A DNA stretch of 18,426 nucleotides from Candidatus Woesearchaeota archaeon (GCA_011045925.1 DSBS01000007.1:1-18426); one strand, 5' to 3'; positions 1-6,988 are shown, counted from the first letter of the stretch. Program-made: numbers and translations. The notes: generated by a model not told the origin, from the sequence alone.

Positions 1-105
1 CCAGAATTCATATTTCTTAGGGCCAAACTTGTGCAGCCATCTGGGTATTCCAGCCCGCTTTATCAAACGCTTAACTTTATTAATGAGTTTTGTTTTTTCT
101 TTCAT
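1..105 (-). CDS. Partial 5' end of a probable transposase gene, cut by the left edge
   Basis: An open frame starts with ATG at 105 on the minus strand and runs off the left edge, so only 35 residues are visible. They are strongly basic (MKEKTKLINKVKR at the start) and continue through PRWLHKFGPKKYEFW. From memory, a basic start followed by a W/Y-L-H-x-F-GPK-x-Y-x-x-W segment resembles the N terminus of transposases common in DPANN genomes, but too little is visible to name an IS family. The gene points away from the helicase, which lacks its N-terminal half. That fits the edge of an insertion sequence that disrupted the helicase gene. No Shine-Dalgarno site is obvious. The reading frame is well supported; the transposase call is moderate. 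Confidence 0.5.
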   Translation of the reverse strand, partial: MKEKTKLINKVKRLIKRAGIPRWLHKFGPKKYEFW

Positions 106-124
106 GGGGAGAAAATCCCTCCCT

Positions 125-151
125 CCTCAGACAGCCTTACGGCTGCTGAGG
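125..151. repeat. Hairpin with a one-base bulge between the transposase-like and helicase genes
   Basis: CCTCAG-A-CAGCC, loop TTAC, GGCTG-CTGAGG: 11 base pairs with a single unpaired A. It lies 20 bases upstream of the divergent transposase-like start. It could be a subterminal structure of an insertion element or a transcription terminator. Its left arm is not followed by a T-tract on either strand, which argues against a simple terminator. The pairing is directly visible; its role is unknown. Confidence 0.6.
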
Positions 152-240
152 GTTATAAATCTTTAGATTTTGAACAGAGCCGCTGAGCTTTATTTGCTCT
201 AAAAAGAAAGATTATTAAGTGAAACTTTTTGACTCTTTAT

Positions 241-1812
241 ATGAACTTAAGCATTCCCAAAAAGCACGACTCTGCCATTCTTGACATTCTGCAGGATACA
301 GTAGGCAAGGGAAAGCAGGCCCTTGTTTTTGTAAACACGAAAAAGAGCGCTGAAAAGCTTGCTGAGGACATTTCAATTAAGATTAAGCTTAACAATAAAA
401 TGAGCAGAAAAGCTGAATTGTCTCTTCTTTCAAAAAAAGCACTGCATGCCCTTGACAGCCCGACAGCTCAGTGCGAAAGGCTTTCCCGGTGTATTTCTAA
501 AGGGGTTTCTTTTCATCATGCAGGGCTTGTTTCAGCCCAGAGATCCTTAATAGAAGACAGCTTTAGGTCAGGCAGGCTCTCTTTTATAGTTGCAACCCCA
601 ACACTGGCAGCGGGAGTAGACCTGCCTGCATTCAGGGTTATAATAAGAGACTTAAAGAGATTCTCAAAAGGAAGAATGGTAGGCATGCCAGTGATGGAAT
701 ATAAGCAGCAGGCAGGCAGGGCAGGGCGGCCAAAGTATGACCAGGAAGGCCAGTCTCTGGTTGTAGTTTCTACAGAAGGGGAAAAAGAAAAGACAGCAGA
801 AAAATATATTCTTGGAATGCCTGAAGAAATATACTCGAAGCTGGCAGTTGAGCCAGTGCTGAGGACAAATGTCCTTTCCTTAGTATCAGGAAATTTCTTT
901 TCATCCAAGCAGGCCCTACTTGATTTTTTCAGCAGGACTTTCTGGGCTTACCAGTTTCAGGATATGGACAGGATATCTTATTTTATAGATTCTGTCCTGA
1001 GCGAGCTTCAGGAATGGGGATTTATTGATATCGGCAATGAAGATAAGCTTTCCGCAACTCGCTTAGGGAGAAGAATATCTGAGCTTTACCTGGATCCTTA
1101 CACTGCGCATACTTTTGTTGAGGCTTTGAAAAGAATTGGCTCAGAAAAGGATTTGGCAAAAGACTGCTTTCCAATTCTTTCGCTGGTTTCGCTTTCCCTT
1201 GAGCTGAGGCCTTTGCCAAGTGTTTATGCAAGAGAGATTGAGGCTGTCACCCTGCTGGTTGGAGAAAACTACGAAGACTTTCTGTTTGATGTGCCAACAG
1301 AGTTTGATATGGAGTATGATGATTTTTTCAGAAGCATTAAGTTTTCCCGAATAATAACTGAGTGGCTTGATGAAGCGAGCGAGGAAGCCTTGTATGAAAA
1401 ATACTCGCTCAGGCCAGGAGAGCTAAGGCAGAAGCTTGACATCTTTGATTGGCTTTTATACTCACTCTCAGAGCTTTCTCGAATCTGCAGGATAAATAAG
1501 CTTGCCAACCCTGTGCATAGGCTGAGAATCCGGCTTAAGTATGGGGCAAAGGAAGAATTAATACCTCTTCTCCAGATAAAAAATATAGGCAAGGTCAGGG
1601 CAAGGCTTTTTTACTCTGCCGGAATACGCAATATTGGCGATGTAAAGAAAGCAGGCCTGCCAGCACTAAGCAGGCTTATTGGCTCAAGAATATCAGAAAA
1701 GATTCTTGCAGAGCTAGGAGTAATAAAAGCCGGGACCAGGAAAGAAAACGAAGAAGCAGTAATAGATGATGCACAAATAAGCCAGAAAGGGCTGAATCGA
1801 TTCTTTAAGTAA
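241..1812 (+). CDS. hel308: Hel308-type superfamily 2 helicase lacking the first RecA domain
   Basis: Hel308 is a 3'-5' DNA helicase acting at stalled replication forks. Counting from an in-frame TTG at 229, the sequence starts at the second RecA domain (KGKQALVFVNTKKSAEKLAE), then FHHAGL, a motif V region (ATPTLAAGVDLPA) and motif VI Q-Q-AGRAGRP at residues 160-168. The winged-helix and ratchet regions and a C-terminal helix-hairpin-helix (LLQIKNIGKVRARLFYSAGI) follow. The last residues, Q519-KGLNRFF, form a PCNA-binding PIP box. Usual length is about 700 residues; here there are 523-527. The Walker A and DExH motifs are absent, and a stop at 220-222 closes the frame upstream. ATG 241 is preferred over TTG 229; neither has a ribosome-binding site. 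The fragment cannot hydrolyse ATP alone, so it is probably a gene broken by the adjacent element, or one half of a split gene. Confidence 0.85.
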   Translation: MNLSIPKKHDSAILDILQDTVGKGKQALVFVNTKKSAEKLAEDISIKIKLNNKMSRKAELSLLSKKALHALDSPTAQCERLSRCISKGVSFHHAGLVSAQRSLIEDSFRSGRLSFIVATPTLAAGVDLPAFRVIIRDLKRFSKGRMVGMPVMEYKQQAGRAGRPKYDQEGQSLVVVSTEGEKEKTAEKYILGMPEEIYSKLAVEPVLRTNVLSLVSGNFFSSKQALLDFFSRTFWAYQFQDMDRISYFIDSVLSELQEWGFIDIGNEDKLSATRLGRRISELYLDPYTAHTFVEALKRIGSEKDLAKDCFPILSLVSLSLELRPLPSVYAREIEAVTLLVGENYEDFLFDVPTEFDMEYDDFFRSIKFSRIITEWLDEASEEALYEKYSLRPGELRQKLDIFDWLLYSLSELSRICRINKLANPVHRLRIRLKYGAKEELIPLLQIKNIGKVRARLFYSAGIRNIGDVKKAGLPALSRLIGSRISEKILAELGVIKAGTRKENEEAVIDDAQISQKGLNRFFK

Positions 1813-1841
1813 ACTTTAATTAAAGCCTGTTATTAACAAGA

Positions 1842-1850
1842 TTTATAAAA
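1842..1850 (+). promoter_or_regulatory. TATA box for the Lon-like protease operon
   Basis: TTTATAAAA is centred about 27 bases before the ATG at 1873. Archaeal transcription normally starts about 25 bases after the TATA box, so the mRNA would begin at or near the start codon (leaderless). No Shine-Dalgarno site precedes the ATG, which agrees. The likely transcript covers the protease, the zinc-finger protein and the phospholipase-like gene. Confidence 0.65.
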
Positions 1851-1872
1851 ATCTTCTATACTCTTTATAATA

Positions 1873-3624
1873 ATGCAAAAGAAAAAAAACGCCAGGAAAA
1901 GCCGCGGCTTCCGGATTAAGGTTTTAATAGAGCTTTTAGTAATCCTTCTTCTTTTTGCTGCAATCTTCTCATACTCACTAAAGTTCTCAAGAGTGCATTC
2001 GGTAAATGTGCTTGCAGTAAGCGAGGCAGGTGAAGACGAGCTTAAAGGAACAATAGCAAGAATATACCTTGAGCTTAAGCCTGGGAAAGGCAGGGTTTTT
2101 ATTGACTCTTCGCCTCTCACTAAGCCAGACTTGCAGATGTCTATCAGGTACTCAAGAGACCTTGCATGTGAATTCCTTTCAGCAGACTGCGGGCAGTATG
2201 ACTTTCTTTACACAATTGACTCAGGGAGCTTTCTTATTGGAGGGCCGAGTGCTGGCATGGCCCTTACTTTACTGACAATAAGCGCACTGGAAAATATTGA
2301 GCTTGATGAAGGTGTGGCAATAACAGGTACAATTAATTCGGGCTACCTCAGCGGGCCGGTTGCAGGCGTTACGGAGAAAATAGAGGCAACTGCTTCATCA
2401 GGCATCGAGAAAATTCTTATTCCTTCTGGGCAATCTCTTTTTGTAAGGGATAATGTTACAGTAAACCTTACAGGATTGGCAGAAAGCCTTTCTAAAGAGT
2501 TGTTTGAGGTAAGGGATATTTATGATGTGCTCAGAATCACAGCAGGCAGGGATTATGAAGAGGAAACAGACTCTTTTACTGTAAACCAGAGGTATATTGA
2601 TTCCATGAGAAATGTTGCTTCTGCACTTTGCAGCAGGACAAGGCAGCTCTTTGATGAGGTTTCTGCTTCTGGAGAAACAGATAATGTTTCGCAGGAAATA
2701 CTTAATAAGTCACTTCAGTCTCTTGACCGCTCAGACAAGGCTTTCTCCATGGGTGCGCATTACTCAGCAGCAAGCTTCTGCTTCTCAGCAAACTCTGAGC
2801 TTTTCTTCCTTAAAATAAGGCACCTGGATGAGGAGGAGCTGCTTAAGGTAGAGTCGCTTGTATCAGAAAACCTTGATTTTATTGAGTCGTCTATTGACAG
2901 GGAGTTCAGCACTCTTGGCGATATACAGATAAAAGGCGCTGTTTTTGACAGGGTCAGGCAGAGCAGGGAAAGCCTTGAATTGTTTAGGCTGAACAGGACA
3001 AGCCGCATGGACTTAGCCTATTCTTTTGAAAGGCTTTTTAGTGCAGAGCAATGGAGCAGTTTTTTTGGGTTAGACACCAGAAGAATCAGTATTGACCACT
3101 CCCACCTTAAATCAAAGTGCATAGATATGGTTTATGAGTTGGATGTCAATTATGATTATCTTGGCTCAATCCTTCCTCATTCAATGCTAGAATCAATAGA
3201 TTATGGCTCGGCAAGAAAGGACTTGTATGCGGGCAGATACGACCTATGCATATTTAATGCGCTAAGGGAAAGGGCTTCGATGAATGTGCTTAGTACCTAT
3301 CTCTTTCATACAAAAGAAATGATTAATATTACACTTGAGAACAAGCTCAGGGCTGCCCTGATTGAGATTGCCAAGCAGGAAAAAAAAGGAAGCTTTCCCT
3401 TTGTTGCGTACAGCTACTATGAGTATGCAGGCATACTTAAGGAGCAAGGCGACATATACTCATCTGTTCTTTTCTCCGAGTTTGCCATTGAGCTGTCAAA
3501 GATGGATGCCTTTCTAACAAGGGAGAGGCCTGGAGTAAACCTGTTCTGGCTTTTCATAATACTCTTTGGAATAATAGTAGGAGCAATACTCAACGATATA
3601 ATATTTACAAGGAAGCGAAAATGA
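1873..3624 (+). CDS. Membrane-anchored Lon-type (S16) serine protease without ATPase domain
   Basis: 583 residues. A basic N terminus precedes a membrane segment at about residues 17-37, and a second lies near the C terminus (WLFIILFGIIVGAIL), so it is probably anchored at both ends. Between them, about residues 45-205 form a Lon-type proteolytic domain. The nucleophile is Ser126 in GGPSAGMAL and the general base is Lys169 in GVTEKIEA. Their spacing of 43 matches the Ser-Lys dyad spacing of classical Lon. The remaining 350 residues look mostly helical and are not recognised. There is no Walker A or AAA+ module, unlike LonB. This matches the archaeal predicted serine proteases of COG1750. If the first segment acts as a signal anchor, the protease faces outside the cell. 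It overlaps the next gene by ATGA. Start choice rests on the leaderless promoter. Confidence 0.85.
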   Translation: MQKKKNARKSRGFRIKVLIELLVILLLFAAIFSYSLKFSRVHSVNVLAVSEAGEDELKGTIARIYLELKPGKGRVFIDSSPLTKPDLQMSIRYSRDLACEFLSADCGQYDFLYTIDSGSFLIGGPSAGMALTLLTISALENIELDEGVAITGTINSGYLSGPVAGVTEKIEATASSGIEKILIPSGQSLFVRDNVTVNLTGLAESLSKELFEVRDIYDVLRITAGRDYEEETDSFTVNQRYIDSMRNVASALCSRTRQLFDEVSASGETDNVSQEILNKSLQSLDRSDKAFSMGAHYSAASFCFSANSELFFLKIRHLDEEELLKVESLVSENLDFIESSIDREFSTLGDIQIKGAVFDRVRQSRESLELFRLNRTSRMDLAYSFERLFSAEQWSSFFGLDTRRISIDHSHLKSKCIDMVYELDVNYDYLGSILPHSMLESIDYGSARKDLYAGRYDLCIFNALRERASMNVLSTYLFHTKEMINITLENKLRAALIEIAKQEKKGSFPFVAYSYYEYAGILKEQGDIYSSVLFSEFAIELSKMDAFLTRERPGVNLFWLFIILFGIIVGAILNDIIFTRKRK

Positions 3625-4169
3625 CACGATGCGGCTTATGCAGGAAAACTGCTCCTGTTTTCAGGCTTGATTTCAGCCCCTGCTTTCTATGCAAAGAATG
3701 CTTCTCAAAGAATTTCGAGAAGAAAATCCTAAGGAACCTAAGAAACTCAGGACTTCTTAAGAAAGCAACTTTTTATGCAGCCAGGGGCGGGCACCTGGAA
3801 GAAAAGACTGTTTTTTATGTATTGGGCAAACACCTGGGGAAATCCCCAAAGCTTGTTTTGGCTGACACAAGCAGTTACATTGCAGAAACTGTAGAGTCTT
3901 TCTCTTCCCGCTTTCTTGAGCACTTTATCAATGGAAGGCTTCTCAGGCCAGACAAAAGCAACCTTCTCTGGCTTTGCTCAGCTGAAGAAGTAAGGAAATA
4001 CGCAGAAATTAAAAACATTTCAGGAAAGCTTAATGATTCTGGAAAGGTTTATGCTTTTCTATCCGAAACAAAAAAGAAGGACCCTTCTCTTTTCTTCTCA
4101 ATAGCAAGGTCTGCTGAGAAGTTAAATGAAAGCCTCGCCAGGGAAAATAAAAAAGAAGACAGCAATTAG
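3621..4169 (+). CDS. Zinc-finger protein resembling a degenerate TtuA/Ncs6-like tRNA thiolase
   Basis: 182 residues. The N terminus carries C4-x2-C7 and C24-x2-C27 (plus C21), then F-x3-FEKKI-x-RNLRNSGLLKK. This order resembles the start of TtuA/Ncs6 sulfurtransferases, where a CxxC...CxxC finger leads into a helix and then the PP-loop SGGxDS. At the PP-loop position there is only ARGGHLEEK (about residues 53-61), lacking the S and DS that bind ATP. The C-terminal half ends in a charged tail and is shorter than a complete thiolase (roughly 300 residues). It is therefore probably not a tRNA thiolase but a diverged relative with a structural or regulatory role. It is coupled by ATGA overlap to the protease and overlaps the phospholipase-like gene by 44 bases. 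The relation is my reading by eye and could be wrong. Confidence 0.6.
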   Translation: MTRCGLCRKTAPVFRLDFSPCFLCKECFSKNFEKKILRNLRNSGLLKKATFYAARGGHLEEKTVFYVLGKHLGKSPKLVLADTSSYIAETVESFSSRFLEHFINGRLLRPDKSNLLWLCSAEEVRKYAEIKNISGKLNDSGKVYAFLSETKKKDPSLFFSIARSAEKLNESLARENKKEDSN

Positions 4170-5097
4170 CTTATTTTTTTTAATAATAATCTTCTCAGCT
4201 TTCTTTTTAATGCGAAACCATGAGGTTATGTCTCTTGGCGCACTGTTTTTATCAGGAGAGACTATTTCAATTGAGGTTTATTTCTGCCCAGGGTGCAGGG
4301 AAGATTTCCTTGAAGTTATTAATTCCTCAGGCCATGTTGCGTGTGCTTTTTATTCTTTAACAGACCATGACCTTATAAGAATCCTCAGCTCAAAAAACGC
4401 AACGGTTAAGCTTTTTGAGCAGAACTTTTATCCGCAAGCCCATTCTTACAGGGGATTTCATCCAGTGAGGTCTCTTGCACTTATGCACAACAAGTTCTGC
4501 ATCCTTGACAGAAAAGCTGTGGTTACAGGCTCGCTTAACCCAACCCTAAACGGCTTCAGCGAGCACAACGACTTCATTGTGATTCGCTCTCAAAGGATTG
4601 CGAAAATCTTTGAGAGAGAGCTGGCAGAATTGGGTACATTTTCCTATAAGAAAGAGATTCTGAGAAGATTTTCCTTTGATGAGGGATACATTGAAGCGAG
4701 ATTCTGCCCTGAAGAGTCCTGTGAAGACACCCTGGTCGCACTTATTAATTCTGCAGAAGAGCGAATCCTTTTTGCCCAGTTTCTTATTACAAGCCAGCCA
4801 GTCTCAGATGCTTTGGTAAAGGCCTCTGAAAGCGTTTTTGTCCAGGGAGTGATTGAGCAGTCAAAGCAAAACATCTTAGGCAGCAAATATGCTTATCTTT
4901 CTTCTTATATTCGGGTTGAGCTCAAAAGAAAGATTCACCTTAAGTATTGGGTAATTGACGATACTGTGCTTACTGGATCATACAATCCTTCAATTGGGGG
5001 CAACACGAAGAATGACGAGAACATAATTATTATAAAGAACAGGCAGATTGCAGATTTCTATGCAAAAAGGCTTTCAGAAATAATTGTCATAGGCTAA
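4126..5097 (+). CDS. Exported phospholipase D-like protein with two HKD motifs
   Basis: 323 residues. A lysine-rich start and a hydrophobic segment at about residues 13-29 indicate a signal peptide or N-terminal anchor, placing the rest outside the membrane. Two PLD repeats follow, each with a complete HxKx4D motif: H121-N-K123...D128 followed by GSLNP, and H271-L-K273...D278 followed by GSYNP. Each half starts with a cysteine-containing FCP segment (FCPGC and FCPEESC), which could form disulfides. The PLD superfamily cleaves phosphodiesters through a phosphohistidine; members include phospholipases, cardiolipin synthases and nucleases, and the sequence does not decide which. It begins inside the previous gene, suggesting translational coupling. 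Its stop TAA is immediately followed by the stop of the opposing gene. Confidence 0.85.
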   Translation: MKASPGKIKKKTAISLFFLIIIFSAFFLMRNHEVMSLGALFLSGETISIEVYFCPGCREDFLEVINSSGHVACAFYSLTDHDLIRILSSKNATVKLFEQNFYPQAHSYRGFHPVRSLALMHNKFCILDRKAVVTGSLNPTLNGFSEHNDFIVIRSQRIAKIFERELAELGTFSYKKEILRRFSFDEGYIEARFCPEESCEDTLVALINSAEERILFAQFLITSQPVSDALVKASESVFVQGVIEQSKQNILGSKYAYLSSYIRVELKRKIHLKYWVIDDTVLTGSYNPSIGGNTKNDENIIIIKNRQIADFYAKRLSEIIVIG

Positions 5098-5709
5098 TTA
5101 CTCTTTTTCGCCTTCCTCTCCCCGAAGCTTTCTATCGTTGTATCTTTTTATAACCTTTTTGTAATTTTCAAACTCAGGCATGGACTTAATCTTAAGAATC
5201 AGCTCCTTTGGAAGCGTTTTAATAGTCTTGTTTGTGAACTCAAAGACCGTTTTAAGCTCATTATCAAGGAATTCCCTGCTTTCATCTTCAGGAACAGCCT
5301 CATCAAAAATTTCTTCATCATCGTTTTCCCATTTCTTTGAGGCAAAAAGCCTTCTTATGAAGCAGAGAAAGCCTTTTCTGGGTTTCTCATCATCAAAACT
5401 GTCATCAAAATCATCCTTCAAAGCTTCGGGCTCAGGCTCTTCAACTATAACCTCCTCAACAATCTCTCTTTCAACCTCATGCGGCTCATCAAACCCGTCC
5501 TTGTCCTCCACAATAAAAACAGTTTTTATTTTTCTGATTATCTTTCGGTGAATAGGCTCTCTTTCAATTACCTCAACAGACCTGTTCTGGCTTGGCTTTC
5601 TGGCAGGCTTTGTCTTTTTCTCCTTAGACCTTTTTGCAATATAGTCATCCAATTCATTATCAAAAGCCCTTCTTTCATCCATGCTCTCAAAATTTTCATC
5701 AAAAGCCAT
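5098..5709 (-). CDS. Acidic, charged protein of unknown function
   Basis: 203 residues from ATG at 5709; not recognised. It begins MAFDENFESMDERRAFDNEL, then a basic stretch (KRSKEKKTKPARKPSQ), a segment rich in Glu and Val (EREIVEEVIVEEPEPE), and Asp/Glu runs. A short hydrophobic/basic patch (GFLCFIRRLFASKKW) could be an amphipathic membrane-binding helix. The C-terminal 60 residues look helical. Much of the chain looks disordered. A GTG at 5724 is in frame, but the TATA box sits 25 bases before ATG 5709, which favours the ATG and a leaderless mRNA. The gene has its own promoter although the regulator gene lies just upstream on the same strand. Confidence 0.65.
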   Translation of the reverse strand: MAFDENFESMDERRAFDNELDDYIAKRSKEKKTKPARKPSQNRSVEVIEREPIHRKIIRKIKTVFIVEDKDGFDEPHEVEREIVEEVIVEEPEPEALKDDFDDSFDDEKPRKGFLCFIRRLFASKKWENDDEEIFDEAVPEDESREFLDNELKTVFEFTNKTIKTLPKELILKIKSMPEFENYKKVIKRYNDRKLRGEEGEKE

Positions 5710-5728
5710 TTTATAAGGTCCCACACAT

Positions 5729-5739
5729 GATATATTTAA
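5729..5739 (-). promoter_or_regulatory. TATA box for the acidic unknown protein
   Basis: On the minus strand the sequence TTTAAATATATC lies about 25 bases upstream of ATG 5709, in the short gap after the regulator gene. The spacing supports leaderless transcription from this ATG rather than from the in-frame GTG at 5724. Confidence 0.5.
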
Positions 5740-5741
5740 AA

Positions 5742-6362
5742 TTATTCTTTTTTCAGGCTTGTGCCTTTCATTGCTCTGTACACTGTCCTTTTCTCAAAAG
5801 GAGGCTCTTTCGTCAGGTCAGAAACAGCCCTTGTGAGTTTTGAGTCCCAGTTTGAAAGCAGAAGCTCCACTTCATCCACAGGAATGGATGTTTTTGCCGA
5901 GATCTCCTCGCTCGTGAAAAACTTGTCGCTGTTCTTGTGAAGGAGCAGGATTATCCTGTTCATTTTCTCAGAATTTACCCAAAGCCCCTGAAAAAACCTG
6001 CTGACCGACTGCTTAAACCTCTTATTCTTGGTAACGCAGATTGCTTTTGGCTTTACAAGAATCTCCTTTTTCCCTTTATAGACCTTCTCAAGCTCAACAA
6101 TCCCGCTTTTTTCCATTTTGTGCAGGTACTCATGCACTGTTGAGGAAGAATGCCCAACATCTTTTCTTATGTCCTGCATTTTTGCGCATTCGTATTTAGA
6201 AAGGTGCTTCAGAATCTTTCTTGAGACTTCCTTGCCCCAGAAATATGCCAGGGAATCCTTTAGTGCTGGCTCAATCTCCATAGGAAGAATCTCAATAATA
6301 TTCTCATTTGCGTCATAGTATAGGCAGGCTCTGCTGCTTTCATTGATTTTTTTCTTAGGCAT
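5742..6362 (-). CDS. Winged-helix transcription regulator divergent from the archaellum operon
   Basis: 206 residues from ATG 6362 (an in-frame TTG at 6380 would add six). A winged helix-turn-helix at about residues 38-105 shows the ArsR-like pattern: RKILKHLSKYECAKMQDIRK, then the recognition-helix region SSSTVHEYLHKMEKSGIVE and a wing ending ILVKPKAI. A second helix-turn-helix-like segment (FTSEEISAKTSIPVDEVELL) lies nearer the C terminus. No ligand or metal-binding cluster is evident. It is transcribed away from the archaellum genes, with a perfect inverted repeat between the two promoters, so it is a good candidate regulator of archaellum expression and of itself. That role is inferred from position. 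Similarity to the euryarchaeal regulator EarA is possible but not established here. Confidence 0.75.
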   Translation of the reverse strand: MPKKKINESSRACLYYDANENIIEILPMEIEPALKDSLAYFWGKEVSRKILKHLSKYECAKMQDIRKDVGHSSSTVHEYLHKMEKSGIVELEKVYKGKKEILVKPKAICVTKNKRFKQSVSRFFQGLWVNSEKMNRIILLLHKNSDKFFTSEEISAKTSIPVDEVELLLSNWDSKLTRAVSDLTKEPPFEKRTVYRAMKGTSLKKE

Positions 6363-6384
6363 CTCTTTAGATTTTTTCAAAGCT

Positions 6385-6394
6385 TGTTTTTATT
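6385..6394 (-). promoter_or_regulatory. Possible TATA element of the winged-helix regulator gene
   Basis: AATAAAAAC on the minus strand is centred about 27 bases before ATG 6362. It is a poor TATA match in a very A/T-rich stretch, so it is only a weak call. The spacing is the main support and would make the mRNA leaderless. Confidence 0.3.
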
Positions 6395-6411
6395 CTTTTT
6401 CTTTTTTTAGG

Positions 6412-6430
6412 TTTTCGGAAAACCCGAAAA
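6412..6430. promoter_or_regulatory. Inverted repeat, candidate operator between the divergent promoters
   Basis: TTTTCGG-AAAAC-CCGAAAA is a perfect 7-base inverted repeat with a 5-base centre. It lies about 10 bases upstream of the archaellum TATA box and about 20 bases upstream of the regulator's weak TATA element on the other strand. A dimeric winged-helix protein could bind here and act on both promoters. The repeat is seen directly; binding is inference. Confidence 0.5.
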
Positions 6431-6439
6431 ATCAAAAAG

Positions 6440-6448
6440 TTTATATAT
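6440..6448 (+). promoter_or_regulatory. TATA box of the archaellum operon
   Basis: TTTATATAT is preceded by the purine-rich BRE-like CAAAAAG at 6433-6439. Initiation would fall near 6470, giving a 5' UTR of about 43 bases. The UTR contains the A/T-rich inverted repeat TATATT-AAAA-AATATA (6460-6475) near the expected start, and ends in a strong ribosome-binding site. Confidence 0.65.
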
Positions 6449-6496
6449 CTGCAGTTTGTTATATTAAAAAATATACTGATTTACTCGATTTCGCAC

Positions 6497-6505
6497 AAAG
6501 GAGGT
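6497..6505 (+). promoter_or_regulatory. Strong ribosome-binding site of the first archaellum gene
   Basis: AAAGGAGGT is a near-perfect Shine-Dalgarno sequence ending seven bases before ATG 6513. It fixes the start of the FlaF/FlaG-like gene and shows this organism uses Shine-Dalgarno initiation on leadered mRNAs. Confidence 0.8.
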
Positions 6506-6512
6506 TAATAAA

Positions 6513-6974
6513 ATGGGGTTTGACGGAGTAATTTCCACAATGATTATTTTCATAGCTGTAGTTGGAATTACAGTTCTTGCGGTAACCAGCTTCAAGGCAA
6601 TTGCTGACCAGTCTGTTTCGGCTATGGAAGAAAGGTCAAATGTGCTTAATAACAGAATAAAAAGCGACATTACCATACTTAGCGTTGCTTTTAACTCCAC
6701 TCATGAAAACATAACAGTAACCTTTCAGAACACCGGAAAGATTAAGCTGGACCCTGAAACTATAGACCTGTTTCTTAATGGCTATTTTGTTTCAAGAAAC
6801 AGCAGGGTTTGCTTTGTTGAGCCAAGCACCGATACATTAAACCCAGGGATTCTGGATCCTTCGGAGGTGGCAATAATTGAAATGCCAGCAGCAAACTTAT
6901 CTTCCGGGACACACAGGATTAAAGTAACGACACAGTACGGCTCATCGCATGAAGACTCGTTTAGCGTGGAATAA
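6513..6974 (+). CDS. FlaF/FlaG-like archaellum stator protein
   Basis: 153 residues. The N terminus (MGFDGVISTMIIFIAVVGIT) is a single membrane anchor at about residues 6-27, similar in look to FlaF, FlaG and archaellins. A helical stalk is followed by a small beta domain (ITVTFQNTGKIKLDPETIDLFLNG) typical of FlaF/FlaG-type proteins, in which the beta-sandwich lies outside the membrane and contacts the S-layer. N-glycosylation sequons NST, NIT and NLS are present. FlaF and FlaG normally occur as a pair; only one such gene is present here, and I cannot assign it firmly to either. It is first in the operon, with a strong ribosome-binding site, 14 bases before flaH. Confidence 0.75.
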   Translation: MGFDGVISTMIIFIAVVGITVLAVTSFKAIADQSVSAMEERSNVLNNRIKSDITILSVAFNSTHENITVTFQNTGKIKLDPETIDLFLNGYFVSRNSRVCFVEPSTDTLNPGILDPSEVAIIEMPAANLSSGTHRIKVTTQYGSSHEDSFSVE

Positions 6975-6988
6975 GAGGCTTTGCTAAA

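Noticed and set aside
516..908. 130-codon minus-strand frame opposite the helicase
   Set aside because: It is antisense to conserved helicase motifs V and VI, shows no recognisable domain and has no initiation signal.
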